A DNA stretch of 64,000 nucleotides from Rugalucina vietnamica (taxonomy: Eukaryota > Mollusca > Bivalvia > Lucinida > Lucinidae). The stretch lies in assembly GCA_964017185.1 (NCBI GenBank), contig OZ024873.1, forward strand, positions 46,672,760 to 46,736,759. The letters are read 5' to 3'. Both the position numbers and the translations under genes were made by a program. Below the pieces are notes generated by a model. It was not told the origin of the DNA, ran no database searches, and was given only the letters and a program-made list of their open reading frames with translations. This document shows positions 21,501 through 27,852 of the stretch, in pieces. The first letter of the stretch is position 1. Each line of letters opens with the position of its first letter.

Positions 21501-23093
21501 GGTTTTTAGGATCATAGATGTCTCAATACAAACAAATTCTTTATTTCCTTACTATCTTTACCTTCTGTTTGTGTAATGGTCATACCATAATGATTGAATA
21601 GTAAGTGTGTTTATAATTATTTGAGTCGCAATGCCAGAAAATCAGTCGTTGGTTTTCCGACCAGCTCCAACACAAACCGGCCTGTACAGTGACACAAGAA
21701 AGCAATAAGCTTAAAATTTCGAATGAAGGTAGAAGAAGAATTGTACTATCCCTGTAGCAAAAATGAAGGCGCTGATCAGCTGTGCAGTAACAACACAGCT
21801 GATCTGCATCTTTGTTTTTGCGTAGACAAAAATCAGGTTTTCTCATGACGCGATACATTTATTGTTTCTAGATCCTGGAGAGAGCAAGAAACAATGGTCT
21901 ATAGCTGAAGTCACAGATAAAGAATATTGCCAGGCTAAAAAGGTAGGTGGTGCTGAATATTTGAGCCTGTGCATGAGAAATCAACAATTTGGGTTCCGAA
22001 CAGGTCCGACACAAACTGGTCTGTACAGTCACAGAAGATGGTTAGAGGCTGGAAATTTTGGATTTAGAAAGTAGAGGAACAGTACTATCCATGTAGCGAA
22101 AACAAAGGCGCTGATCAGCTGTGCAGTTACTGCACAGCTGATCTGCGGCTTTGTTTTCGCTAATGCAAATTGTTTTGTTTTTTTTTTCACGCACAAGTTC
22201 ATTTTATATAAACAAGGTGTTCAGCAGTAAATGAAAATATTGCAGGGTAGAAAAAGTGGCAATTTAACTCTTTTTAGGCAATTCTTTTAAGCCTAGTGTC
22301 CTTTTTGTGGGACGCTGCAGAACGCGGCGTCCCATCTGGGGCTATTCTGTTTGCTTAGAGAAAATTCATCGAAAAAGTGAATAAAAATTTAAAATCACGC
22401 CTGATGTTCCCAAAAATGAAAGTGGACCCAAATGATAACGATGGGAAAGTCCATTTGTGATATGTGGGTTAATTGGCAAGGTATGCCATACAGTTGGTAC
22501 CAAACTATGAGAACATTGTGAGGCTTAAAGTTATTCGTAGGTATCCGACAAGAAAATATTAAGCAAGGAAAACATGACATCAATAGAATAATAAAACTTC
22601 ATCTCTAGGATATCAGAGTATAAAATAATGATTAGCATTTTACATAATATAATCATCTGTCAGTTTTCCACTTTCCACAATGCCATATTGGCTTAACCAA
22701 CAACATGCATAGGTGAAAACAAAAAGCACAGATCAACTGTGCAGTGACTGCACAGCTAATCAGCATCTTTGTTTTCACTTTAAGGATAGTACAATCCATC
22801 TGCTTCTTAAATCCAAAATTTCAAGCTTTTAGCCATCTTCTGTGACTGCACAGGCTGGTTTGTGTCGGACCTGGTTGGAAACCTTGAAGACCGTTTTCTT
22901 TACTTTTCGTGTCACTGCCCTTTTTGGCTTAAATATGTACCCTGTGTACTTGCAGCCCAACAATAGATTTAAAGTCCCAGTTGGTACAAAGTTCTACCGA
23001 GTGAAAGCCCGGCCCTGGAGTAGGGACACAGGCAGCAGTAGCAGTGGGGCCACATCAACCAAACCCACAGAACCCACACCTGGACCCTCTTAA
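335..23093 (+). CDS. RB1CC1: RB1CC1/FIP200 autophagy scaffold, 3' part (18 coding exons, 5' end outside window)
   Basis: FIP200 scaffolds the ULK1/ATG13/ATG101 autophagy-initiation complex in the cytosol. Its C-terminal Claw binds cargo receptors. Exons joined at GT-AG sites: 335-505, 2222-2406, 2593-2779, 3375-3456, 3838-3896, 5676-5776, 10703-10946, 12356-12524, 12819-14743, 15580-15705, 16581-16689, 17064-17274, 17897-17945, 19067-19114, 19785-19846, 20617-20744, 21872-21942, 22956-23093. They total 4065 nt, an exact multiple of 3, and all phases agree. Recognition rests on the N-terminal domain segment (SILPDLCSSH, EIVRRRQFSH), a long coiled coil, and the Claw (GDLVLLCLDERLDHYVVFTV, EYCQAKK, NRFKVPVGTKFYRVKA), which match vertebrate FIP200 in order. 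About 240 residues fewer than the human protein (about 1594 aa) are visible, consistent with the ubiquitin-like N-terminus lying upstream. Introns are loaded with MITEs. The gene converges on COX5B. Identity is high confidence; exact junctions are inferred by eye. Confidence 0.93.
421..1976 (+). repeat. 98-bp exon-donor minisatellite, about 16 units
   Basis: The unit begins GGTTAGAGGATAGACTG and ends CTGGCTCAG followed by gtatttagttaaa. Each unit holds about 84 nt of RB1CC1 exon sequence, the 5' splice site and 14 nt of intron. Unit 1 is the 3' half of the true exon (335-505). Starts fall near 421, 518, 616, 713, 810, 907, 1004, 1100, 1198, 1296, 1399, 1497, 1592, 1687, 1786 and 1884. Units differ at a few positions (ATCATT/ATCGTT, ATTGTG/ATCGTG/ATTGTT, CTGGCT/CTAGCT). 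One unit has a 9-bp insertion near 1368. Read-through is closed by an in-frame TAA in every spacer. Confidence 0.95.
1977..2221 (+). other. Intron remainder after the minisatellite
   Basis: This is AT-rich unique-looking intron sequence between the end of the array and the acceptor at 2221. I see no gene or recognisable repeat in it. Confidence 0.5.
2446..2496 (+). mobile_element. TGAGCC MITE fragment
   Basis: The fragment cacagctgattagcgcc followed by tttgttttcgctattcgg matches one arm and the flank of the family hairpin. It is truncated on both sides and lies in an RB1CC1 intron. Confidence 0.7.
3220..3344 (+). mobile_element. TGAGCC MITE fragment (3' half)
   Basis: It matches the unique half of the family (cttctttaatccaaaatttc, tctgtgactgtacaagc, ctcatgacatggttca). 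The hairpin half is missing. It ends 30 bp before the RB1CC1 acceptor at 3374. Confidence 0.75.
4043..4195 (-). mobile_element. TGAGCC MITE fragment, reverse orientation
   Basis: It matches the reverse form of the family (tttccgacagggtctgacac, then cacagctgatcag). It is diverged and its terminal repeats are lost. Confidence 0.65.
4200..5670 (+). other. RB1CC1 intron, no recognised feature
   Basis: The intron between the exons ending at 3896 and starting at 5676. Apart from the MITE remnant at its start I see only AT-rich sequence without long ORFs or clear inverted repeats. Confidence 0.5.
5870..6105 (+). mobile_element. TGAGCC hairpin MITE, copy 1
   Basis: It has TGAGCC and GGCTCA ends, a hairpin near the left end (gcgaaaacaaaggcgcag to gcgcctttgttttc), and the unique half to the right (forward form). 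It begins 93 bp downstream of the RB1CC1 exon donor at 5777. Confidence 0.9.
6377..6598 (-). mobile_element. TGAGCC hairpin MITE, copy 2
   Basis: This is the reverse form, with the unique half at the left and the hairpin at the right. One hairpin arm has lost about 12 bp around the loop. Confidence 0.88.
7080..7878 (+). mobile_element. Non-autonomous hAT-like element
   Basis: It starts CAGGGTTCGCACAGGC and ends GCCTGTATGAACCCTG, a typical hAT terminal pair. The sub-terminal regions repeat ttgaaaagtacttgaaaa, rightward and leftward. It splits unit 1 of the 440-bp repeat. The flanking 8-mers (ctatagca and ttgcagcc) agree at only 4 of 8 positions, so the target duplication is decayed or absent. 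It contains an ORF for a BED-like zinc finger. Confidence 0.75.
7534..7803 (+). pseudogene. BED-type zinc-finger N-terminus of a hAT transposase, truncated
   Basis: This 89-residue ORF lies inside the hAT-like element. Residues 28-50 contain a CRAC pair followed by HASGDRH, giving a C-x2-C...H-x5-H arrangement as in BED fingers that bind transposon ends. The remainder is a Lys- and Thr/Pro-rich tail (KKETKVKTEPPTT). The catalytic RNase-H-like domain of hAT transposases (usually 500-700 residues) is absent, so this is a leftover or a first exon of a deleted gene. An exapted host gene is unlikely because it is buried in a short element within an intron of another gene. Confidence 0.6.
8008..9090. 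mobile_element. Spy-like element without target site duplication
   Basis: The left end GGATCTCGGAAGA is the exact reverse complement of the right end TCTTCCGAGATCC. The flanks are agccAAA and TTTTatatg. Joining them restores aaagccaaattttatatg, which is exactly the uninterrupted sequence in unit 1 near 6773. The insertion therefore lies between AAA and TTT and added no duplicated host bases. That is the hallmark of the Spy group in the PIF/Harbinger-ISL2EU-Spy lineage. No transposase ORF was seen (largest ORF 75 aa), so it is non-autonomous. Confidence 0.78.
10703..10946 (+). CDS. RB1CC1: RB1CC1 exon, linker region
   Basis: It begins in phase 2 (AG|T) and encodes SVPEEEDLFHIVSIRKDPSV through GEQFTECNK, 81 codons ending on a codon boundary. 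It has higher GC than neighbouring exons. It falls between the conserved N-terminal domain and the long coiled coil and is Pro/Ser-rich in its middle (QVPQRPNQSQLTLQPRS), so it is probably a flexible linker. Confidence 0.85.
10947..12355 (+). other. RB1CC1 intron, no recognised feature
   Basis: AT-rich intron. The 11,200-11,290 stretch has short TTTGCGAAAATTAAG-like motifs reminiscent of degraded MITE ends, but no pair of ends could be matched. Confidence 0.45.
12552..12628 (+). pseudogene. Decayed tandem copy of RB1CC1 exon 12356-12524 (3' half plus donor)
   Basis: The sequence acttttggaaaatgaaacag through attagagaaatacaaggtat parallels the exon from ACTTTGGAGATGAAACAG to AGTGAAATACAAGgtaaag, with roughly 15-20% mismatches and short indels. 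It includes the donor site. It begins 28 bp after the true donor and is presumably not spliced. Confidence 0.8.
12819..14743 (+). CDS. RB1CC1: RB1CC1 giant coiled-coil exon with QT(D/E) motif ladder
   Basis: This 1925-nt exon encodes about 641 residues. The first about 85 are Pro/Ser-rich and disordered. From DYESELKEC to about LSSYKDKM is an almost continuous coiled coil rich in Glu, Lys and Leu, with no proline over about 330 residues. The last about 190 residues switch to a low-complexity acidic/Ser/Thr region carrying eleven Gln-Thr-Asp/Glu motifs (AQTD, MQTD, NQTE, VQTD, IQTE, SQTD, TQTE, AQTE, SQTD, TQTE, VQTD) between 14,167 and 14,703. Such motifs resemble dynein light chain LC8 (DYNLL) sites. 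Start at acceptor 12,818 and end at donor AAG|gtaaaa. The ORF continues into the intron but splicing at 14,743 keeps the phase for the next exon. Confidence 0.9.
14744..15579 (+). other. RB1CC1 intron ending in a MITE
   Basis: From 14,744 to 15,333 I recognise nothing. The remainder is MITE copy 3, whose right end lies 10 bp from the acceptor. Confidence 0.5.
15334..15569 (-). mobile_element. TGAGCC hairpin MITE, copy 3 (abuts RB1CC1 acceptor)
   Basis: Reverse form, 236 bp. Hairpin is reduced, and a 16-bp segment (cgcatacgcaaaaac) is duplicated near the right end. The GGCTCA end is at 15,569 and the acceptor AG at 15,578-15,579, so the polypyrimidine/branch-point region of this exon lies in or next to the MITE. 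Confidence 0.88.
15580..15705 (+). CDS. RB1CC1: RB1CC1 exon, coiled coil
   Basis: 42 codons, phase 0 at both ends: VIADLEMKHRQEMSDLIAKL and onward to SLAGDKQ. It continues the coiled coil after the disordered QT(D/E) segment. The acceptor region is MITE-derived. Confidence 0.85.
15730..15979. mobile_element. TTAA-flanked MITE, copy 1
   Basis: It is bounded by TTAA on both sides. The interior holds cccatcattatcatttgggt (partly duplicated) and an inverted pair around cagaatagccccggatgg and catctggggctattctg. Two related copies occur at 22,264 and 23,613. TTAA targets are typical of piggyBac-type elements. Confidence 0.7.
16356..16568 (-). mobile_element. TGAGCC hairpin MITE, copy 4 (abuts RB1CC1 acceptor)
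   Basis: Reverse form with a shortened hairpin (gatcagcttcgcagttact). It ends GGCTCA at 16,568, 12 bp before the exon that starts at 16,581. Its tail ttattttctcatg supplies pyrimidines upstream of ttgcag. Confidence 0.88.
16581..16689 (+). CDS. RB1CC1: RB1CC1 exon, coiled coil
   Basis: VKFNEAVSRAVGAKERVIEE and onward to LRTNK, ending in phase 1 at AAAG|gtacca. Charged heptad pattern continues from the preceding exon and into the exon at 17,064. Confidence 0.85.
16733..16795 (+). mobile_element. tRNA-SINE head fragment
   Basis: gcatagtg-like and gcgtcccaactctgaag sequence followed by gggagtttaaatcatccc resembles the head of the SINE at 17,517 (A-box and B-box regions). It is short and diverged. 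Confidence 0.45.
17064..17274 (+). CDS. RB1CC1: RB1CC1 exon, end of main coiled coil
   Basis: Starts in phase 1 (AA ATA TTA GAC) and encodes ILDKLREEKSKAEDVKERAL through SASASPSVVQIV. The donor is placed at GT|gtatgt because that gives QIV|DPDEPSLHQ with the next exon (17,897-17,945). The alternative of staying in the ORF hits a stop 15 bases later. Confidence 0.85.
17517..17729 (+). mobile_element. tRNA-derived SINE
   Basis: A tRNA-like head (gtggcatagtggtagagcg as A box, gggtttgatcccc as B box) is followed by a tRNA-unrelated body ending gactgggacgttaagcctc and an (acaa)n tail. The layout fits bivalve SINEs with a conserved central/3' domain; naming the family needs a library search. It lies in an RB1CC1 intron. 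Confidence 0.8.
18816..18869 (+). CDS. Possible RB1CC1 cassette exon
   Basis: This 54-nt segment is bounded by ccataaag and gtacaag and would be phase 0 at both ends, encoding RCKNDEKYNVEMQQLNEA, a plausible coiled-coil insert between LED (17,945) and TVRLKDEE (19,067). Splice sites are weak, with a poor pyrimidine tract. The direct join of the flanking exons keeps the heptad register equally well, so this may be noise. Confidence 0.25.
19150..19350 (+). mobile_element. TGAGCC hairpin MITE, copy 5
   Basis: Forward form, 201 bp, with a shortened hairpin loop (cttagatcagcagctgatcagc). It begins 35 bp after the RB1CC1 donor at 19,115. Confidence 0.88.
19785..19846 (+). CDS. RB1CC1: RB1CC1 exon preceding the Claw
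   Basis: MEYSMTASTRSLVQDKVSIM, 62 nt, ending in phase 2 (AG|gtagca). Joined to the next exon it gives KVSIMSCHVGDLVLL, matching the vertebrate pattern just before the Claw domain. Confidence 0.85.
19895..20210. mobile_element. PIF/Harbinger-like MITE with TAA duplication
   Basis: The ends TGCACCAGTCATTTGTAA and TTACAAATGACTGGTGCA are perfect inverted repeats. The flanks are TAA at 19,892-19,894 and 20,211-20,213. The interior is GC-rich, with near-inverted cctacggggaaggttggggg and cccacctttccccgtagg. TIR plus 3-bp TAA target fits Harbinger-type MITEs. Confidence 0.82.
20617..20744 (+). CDS. RB1CC1: RB1CC1 Claw domain exon A
   Basis: It encodes CHVGDLVLLCLDERLDHY and onward to SLGLKP, the first part of the Claw, the dimeric C-terminal module that binds FIR motifs of receptors such as p62 in vertebrates. 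Acceptor ttacag at 20,616, donor A|gtaagt. A shifted copy of its last 86 nt follows at 20,773. Confidence 0.92.
20773..20858 (+). pseudogene. Duplicated RB1CC1 Claw exon segment with own splice sites
   Basis: It is nearly identical to 20,659-20,744 (only a few substitutions, such as TGTCGG/TGTTGG and TAACTTCTC/TTACTTCCC). It is preceded by catttag and followed by gtatgtgc, so both splice signals are present. Its length, 86 nt, is not a multiple of 3. If included, the following exon is read ATC CTG GAG ... CTA TAG, a stop after 10 sense codons, removing the rest of the Claw. Confidence 0.8.
21008..21117 (+). mobile_element. SINE fragment
   Basis: gctcattggtctagcagtcg and gtgttgtgtccttgagcagg match the head and body layout of the SINE at 17,517 (attgtgtccttgagcaag). 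The 3' part is replaced by the hairpin element that begins at about 21,119. Confidence 0.6.
21119..21268. mobile_element. 150-bp near-perfect palindromic element
   Basis: The left arm (aatcttatatggggttctgt through gaccgtgctgagcggaacc) is repeated in reverse complement to tagattc, with about 68-bp arms, few mismatches and a short loop (gaggctccgccgag). It is inserted at the end of a SINE fragment in an RB1CC1 intron. No coding capacity. Confidence 0.85.
21622..21857 (-). mobile_element. TGAGCC hairpin MITE, copy 6 (abuts Claw exon B acceptor)
   Basis: Reverse form, hairpin intact (ggcgctgatcagctgtgcag / cacagctgatctgc). The right end is diverged (cgatacattt). It ends about 14 bp before the exon that begins at 21,872. 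Confidence 0.86.
21872..21942 (+). CDS. RB1CC1: RB1CC1 Claw domain exon B
   Basis: 71 nt encoding PGESKKQWSIAEVTDKEYCQ and AKK, corresponding to the VMEKEYCQAKK strand region of vertebrate Claw. It joins the preceding exon as CCG A|AT CCT. MITE copies lie 14 bp upstream and 19 bp downstream. Confidence 0.92.
21962..22201 (-). mobile_element. TGAGCC hairpin MITE, copy 7 (follows Claw exon B donor)
   Basis: Reverse form, 240 bp, with a strong hairpin and a T-run replacing the right sub-terminal region. It starts 19 bp after the donor at 21,943. Confidence 0.86.
22264..22472. mobile_element. TTAA-flanked MITE, copy 2
   Basis: TTAA at both ends. It shares gtgggacgctgcagaacgc, catctggggctattctg and gatgggaaagtccattt with copies at 15,730 and 23,613. 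Confidence 0.72.
22689..22917 (+). mobile_element. TGAGCC hairpin MITE, copy 8
   Basis: Forward form with degraded ends (GGCTTAACC at left, gtgtcact at right). The hairpin is cacagatcaactgtgcag / cacagctaatcagc. It ends about 38 bp before the last RB1CC1 exon. Confidence 0.83.
22956..23093 (+). CDS. RB1CC1: RB1CC1 last exon (Claw domain end, stop)
   Basis: PNNRFKVPVGTKFYRVKARP completes the Claw. Vertebrate FIP200 stops shortly after this strand. Here a 25-residue Ser/Thr/Pro tail (SSSSGATSTKPTEPTPGPS) follows before TAA at 23,091. Confidence 0.93.
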   Translation, partial: PNNRFKVPVGTKFYRVKARPWSRDTGSSSSGATSTKPTEPTPGPS

Positions 23094-23578
23094 TATAGAA
23101 GTTGTTGAAAATGTTTCCTTGGATCCTTCTTAAAGGACCCAGTCAGCAATTTTTTCAGTAATGTCTGGGCGGATAACCTCTTCATTCTGGTATTTCACCA
23201 GTACCATAGAGTGCTGACTTGTCTTTCTCAAAGAAACAACTTAGCACCAATCCCAGCAGGCACAATCTCATGACGACGTCACATCGATGTTGATATGACA
23301 TCATTTTGACATCATGTGCCCACTGGGATGCGGTTTGAATCCCCCCCCAACCTCCCAGTCATTGTCCGACACTGTACCCCTGGGCTGGTTTAAAAAGGAC
23401 CATATTGTATTGTTTGATTATGTTTCATGGGCTTTTTAATAATTTACTAGTAGTTGAGAATGCCCATTTTTGCTCAGTTATAAAAAAGCCTTATTTTGAG
23501 GGGAAAATGTGTGTTTGTAAAGTAAGGACAACCTCACATTCTTTGACAGATTGTAGTGAAAGGAGTGTCTAGCAATAA
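23094..23578 (+). other. Probable RB1CC1 3' UTR with polyadenylation signal
   Basis: Non-coding sequence after the stop. The first clear AATAAA is in gcaataaatc near 23,573. A small MITE (23,252-23,327) lies within it. Confidence 0.5.
23252..23327. mobile_element. Short CCCAGCAGGCA MITE
   Basis: Starts CCCAGCAGGCAC and ends GTGCCCACTGGG, with an interior of gacgtcacatcgatgttgat type repeats. It is a 76-bp relative of the 833-bp element at 52,347. Confidence 0.7.
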
Positions 23579-23612
23579 ATCAACAATCGTTATCCTGTAA
23601 AGAATTACATAC

Positions 23613-23844
23613 TTAACTTGTATATGCCTGGCATCCTATTTGTGGGACATTGGCAGACAGTATATCCCCAGGTGTGATGTCACATTTATAGCCCCAGATG
23701 GGACGTCGCAGAATGCTGAGACATCTCAGGCTTTTTAGTTTGCATAGAGGATTTTATTGGAAAGAGAAAAATGCCCCTAAAAAAAGATTACAGACTCTTC
23801 CGAATGATTATGATGGAAAAGTCTATTCATAACAAATGGGTTAA
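23613..23844. mobile_element. TTAA-flanked MITE, copy 3
   Basis: TTAA at both ends, with tagccccagatgggacgtcg and gatggaaaagtctattcat in common with the other two copies. It is the most diverged of the three. Confidence 0.68.
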
Positions 23845-23999
23845 AATTGTATACGAACTCACAAAGATGAGGTCAGTCGCCAGTTTTACTGTTAGATTGT
23901 ATTATTATAGCATGACAAGTTTTCTCATGACATGAACAAAGTTTTAAGTCTTTCATTTGAAGCAGCGTTATACATGTAACAGCATATTATGACTTTATT

Positions 24000-24213
24000 T
24001 GAGCAGCATCGTATGAAAACCAAATTTTTGCCTGTGCGAAAAAAAAAGGCGCAGATCAGCTTCGCAGTAAGTGCGAAGCTGATCAGTGCCTTTGTTTTCG
24101 CTGCATGGATAGTACAATCCCTCTTCTTCTTAATTTTGGAATTTCAAGCTTCTAGCCTGCTTCTGTGACTGTACAAGTCAGTTTGTAGACAGGTTTTCTC
24201 GCGTCATGTCTCA
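24000..24213 (+). mobile_element. TGAGCC hairpin MITE, copy 9
   Basis: Forward form. The hairpin is nearly perfect (ggcgcagatcagcttcgcag / tgcgaagctgatcagtgcc), with 9 consecutive A in the left arm flank. Ends TGAGC and TCTCA. Confidence 0.88.
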
Positions 24214-24990
24214 TTTAGGAAGTGAGTTTTTCAAGAGATATTATATACATGAAGAATATACATGTATTTGTATTTGTTGTTTATGCCTTTATCTAATTTC
24301 AACTTAAGTTTTGGTGTAAGGGGCAAAGCAGAGATGCATACAACAGTGTTGATAATGAAAGGTGAGAGATTTGCAACATATTTTTAGCCTTAGATTAAGT
24401 CTTTCATGCCATTTTCAAGTCACAAATGCTTGAATTTAAATAACAAACATCACTTTTTAGGTGTTTTTGTTTAGAGATGTCAGTGGACAATGTTTGTTGT
24501 AGATGTATCTGTATATCTTTACTGCAAAATGCCTATGCTTTCATTCTAGGAGTATGAATATGATCAGCATTTTTATGTTTTGTTATCTTTTGCAATGCAT
24601 TAAGGTTTAAAGTGTCACTCATTCTTTATTTGCCAAATGAAAACACTAAGGCCACGTTCCCACAGGAATTTTTCTTTGACAAAGTATTTTTGTGGCAGAA
24701 AAATATGCTCGTGTAAACCCAATTGTGTTGCGAAGTTTCTTTATCAAATATCTGTGACAAAGGTGAGCGAGCTAAGTAGTATAAGTAATCTTTGCTGTTT
24801 GTGAACACAGTCTCATTGCCAATGTTTCTATGACAAATAATCATCGTCAAAGAAAAACTGTCTGCAGAGATTCATATTAAAGCATATTTTTCTTAGATAA
24901 TTAAAATATTATTTCTGACATTTATTGTACTGCAAACTTCAAATGTTATATTTGCTTGGTTGTGAGAGTGGACAAAATAATGAAATTTAA
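24214..24990 (+). other. Intergenic, no recognised feature
   Basis: AT-rich sequence between MITE copies with no convincing ORF or repeat. Confidence 0.5.
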
Positions 24991-24991
24991 A

Positions 24992-25153
24992 TGAGCCGCC
25001 TTTGCGGTAAACGCAAAGCTGATCAGCGCCTTTGTTTTTTTGCTACTCGGAAAGTACAGTCCCTTTTCTTCTTAAATCCGAAATTTCAAGCTTCTAGCTG
25101 TCTTGTGTGCCTGTACAGCTAGGTTTTTGTTGGTTTTCTCATGAAGCGGCTCA
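24992..25153 (+). mobile_element. TGAGCC hairpin MITE, copy 10 (left part deleted)
   Basis: TGAGCCGCC is joined directly to the right hairpin arm (tttgcggtaaacgcaaagc). The unique half and GGCTCA end are intact. Confidence 0.85.
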
Positions 25154-25442
25154 AATGTTTCTAGTCCTCACTTGAAATACCTTTGTTGTTGTATAGAAGG
25201 TGTTGTGTTTGTTGTGTGTTAAGTTATTGAGTTGAAAATCCTTCTCGAGTCCTATGCCAGATTACGTGTGTGTGTGTGTGTTTTTGAAGTGTCAAGTGGT
25301 TTATCTAATAGAAGCAGTTTTCTTCATACCAGTATGTCAGCTGATCTATAACTAATTCATTACTTTTAGAAACAGTAAAGCACCTGTGTGGTGAGTGTCT
25401 GTTAAGTCTGACTTATTACTGATAAATTTAAGTGATAGACTT

Positions 25443-26035
25443 GATGCACTACTGTCTGAACACCATCTTTCAGAAACTGCATTTTTCAAAATCTCATTTT
25501 TGTGAAACACTACAAGAAAAATATGACTATGTCATCTTTTTGCAACCCAAAAGTCCTAAAATGTTCTGCAAAAGTTTTGAAAATCGGCTCACTAGTAAAA
25601 TAATTATGCCCAAAAATTATTTAGAATAGGCCTTTTGCATGTGCAAGGGAGGTAATCCATGTACCTGAAAATTGAAAATCAAGCGAACCTGGGGAATAAT
25701 TTTAAGAGTTTTGTGCTCAGCTATGCATACAATACAATCTTGTTTTGGTTTGGTGCATTTTAAATGAAAAATAATCAATTTAGATTTTTTCCGGGAAAAT
25801 AGTTATTTCCCTTGCTGACATTTTTACAATGGAAAAAGCCCTATCCAAAATTACTTTCTGGCATAAAATTTTTATTTCTTAACCGATTTTCGAAATTTTT
25901 GTAGCACGTTTTAGGACTTATGGAATGCAAAATGGTGACATGGTCGTATTTTTCTTGAGGGTTATCAGAAAAGTGAGATTTTGAAAAATGCAGTTTCTGG
26001 AAGATGGTGTTTAGACAGTAGTCACTAGCCATTTG
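25443..26035. mobile_element. Foldback element, about 225-bp arms
   Basis: The left arm (gcactactgtctgaacacca through aagggaggtaat) recurs inverted at 25,795-26,033 (ttgctgaca through tggtgtttagacagtagtc). The arms are about 75-80% identical and surround a 130-bp loop. Both arms give similar short spurious ORFs sharing CLNTIFQKLHFSKSHF. No TSD is clear. Confidence 0.82.
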
Positions 26036-26094
26036 CATTTTTGAATCCCATGAAAGGACATCCGTATAACAAGTTCATGTAGTGTATAACCCCT

Positions 26095-26275
26095 AACACC
26101 TCGCTTTTATATACACACGAAGTTAGAACTGGGGTACACAGGGGTATACTTTTTTTCTAATTTTTGCTCCAAACGTAGATTGTGGGTACTTGTTAGAACA
26201 GCCTTGCCAAGGAGGCTCTAAGGTGTACCCACAATCTATGTTTTGAGCAAAAATATTTAAAATTTTAAAGATTTA
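26095..26275. mobile_element. GTACCCACAAT hairpin MITE, copy 1
   Basis: It contains ggggtatac motifs, then gattgtgggtacttgttag and an inverted gtgtacccacaatctatg around aacagccttgccaaggaggc. It shares structure with 35,341 and 63,533. Confidence 0.7.
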
Positions 26276-27223
26276 CAACTGTTAGAAAAACCTGTTCATT
26301 GCATGGTTGTGATTTTGTTAAGCTAGATGTGGTGTAAACTGGTCATCACAAGCTGTTGTATCATTGTGGTATGAGACCACAAGGCTTGCCTTAAAAGCAT
26401 TCAGATCACATTGTTGACTTGTATTCACCCTGCAGGAGCCGTGTTGTGCATTTAGAAAAAGGTAGCAATGGTTAGACTTAGCCACCACTTGTGCCCGGCT
26501 TTGCTTATTTACTGTTTAACTGTTCCAGGTTTCTTTTTTGATGCACATCAATTCTCTGGCAGTGTGTTATTGTGATTTTATTAGAAAATACTGTGATGTC
26601 TTATGTATTTATCAAACATTGTGTTAAAAATGATAAACGATAATTGTTGAATAAAGTGGGAAAACAATAATACTTTTGGTGATTTTATGAAGCCAGTAAA
26701 CTATGTACATGTAGTGTTCAGCAGTTACAAGATTTCATCAACACAACTAAGGCCTATGGGCCTACACAACTTCAGTATTTGTCAATTGGTACCATGTCTG
26801 ATTAGTATTGAAGAGGACCTACAATGGAGCTTAAGTGCCCCACATTTCATTCATAAGGATATAGTCATGAAAGCATTTCTATGGTCATTTTCTTTCTTTC
26901 TTCAGACACTGAGGCGATCATTTTCTGATCAGCACCTGAGTCCTCAGATGTGGGGTGGGTGGCTAAATTTTGAATTTAGCAAAATAGGGGGAAAACATTT
27001 GGGATGGGCCATTAAAACTATTTACTAGAAGCTGATTACAGAGGCTTACTTAAATGTATGCCTCTGGACCCGTGAATTAAATAAGAGCCATTAATTCTTC
27101 CGTGGTCTTAGATGCAACCACTGAAGAAGGAAGACTTTCCATATTGGAAGTCCTTGCGAAGAAAGAATTTTTCAGAGCATCACTATAGGCCATGAACCTC
27201 ATGTACTGTGAATCGTTAGATTT

Positions 27224-27490
27224 CCTGGGCCCAGAATTACAATCCTCCCTTAAAGTTAAGGAAGACTTTAGTTAAGGTGACAAGTTTTGACTCCATATTT
27301 TACCGCTAAAATCAATAAATGAATTTACGAAAAAATACCAGTGTGTAGAATAAAATGTCATTTATGTAATAAAATCAAAATAAAGTTTGATTTCAATGTG
27401 CTGTAGATGCAACTTTTTGGATGCTGAAATTCATCACCTTAACTAAGGTCTTCCTTAACATTAAAGGAGGATTGTAATTCTGAGCCCTGG
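27224..27490. mobile_element. MITE with 55-bp terminal inverted repeats
   Basis: The left end CCTGGGCCCAGAATTACAAT and the inverted right end CCAGGGCTCAGAATTACAAT continue to match for about 55 bp (through gttaaggaagac and tagttaaggtga). The loop is AT-rich. No clear target duplication. Confidence 0.82.
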
Positions 27491-27618
27491 TATATCTTAA
27501 TCTTGATATTTATCTTTGCCAAGAGACATTGTACCAGAGTGAATCTTGAAAAAGAAAGTTAAGGAGGACTTCACTGAGGTCCTCTGGGGATGGCTAAAGT
27601 TTGTCAAGCATGTCGTTG

Positions 27619-27852
27619 CTACTGGTGTTTCTCCATCGCCTGCAGGCCCACCTGGCTGCTATCTTTTGCACTTTTCTGTCTCAGATGCCACATAGGAGCT
27701 ATATACTCGAGCTGGGAGCAAACCGATGTTTGGTATGCAGCTTCCTTTGTATGCCTAGGTTCCAGTGCCAATTTGCACTGAAGAAAGACCATCTTCTTAG
27801 TTGCTTTAGAAGAGAATTCTGAAACATGTTGACCCCATTCCAAGTTGTCCAT
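27619..27852 (-). pseudogene. Reverse transcriptase C-terminal fragment of a LINE
   Basis: The 77-residue reading frame (LEWGQHVSEFSSKA, LALEPRHTKEAAYQTSV, SQLEYIAPMWHL) has the post-catalytic RT thumb pattern of jockey/CR1-type non-LTR retrotransposons, where the usual form is LEYA-x-x-VW/IW. The YADD core is not present. It is a 5'- and 3'-truncated remnant unrelated to the LINE at 48-52 kb. Confidence 0.7.
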
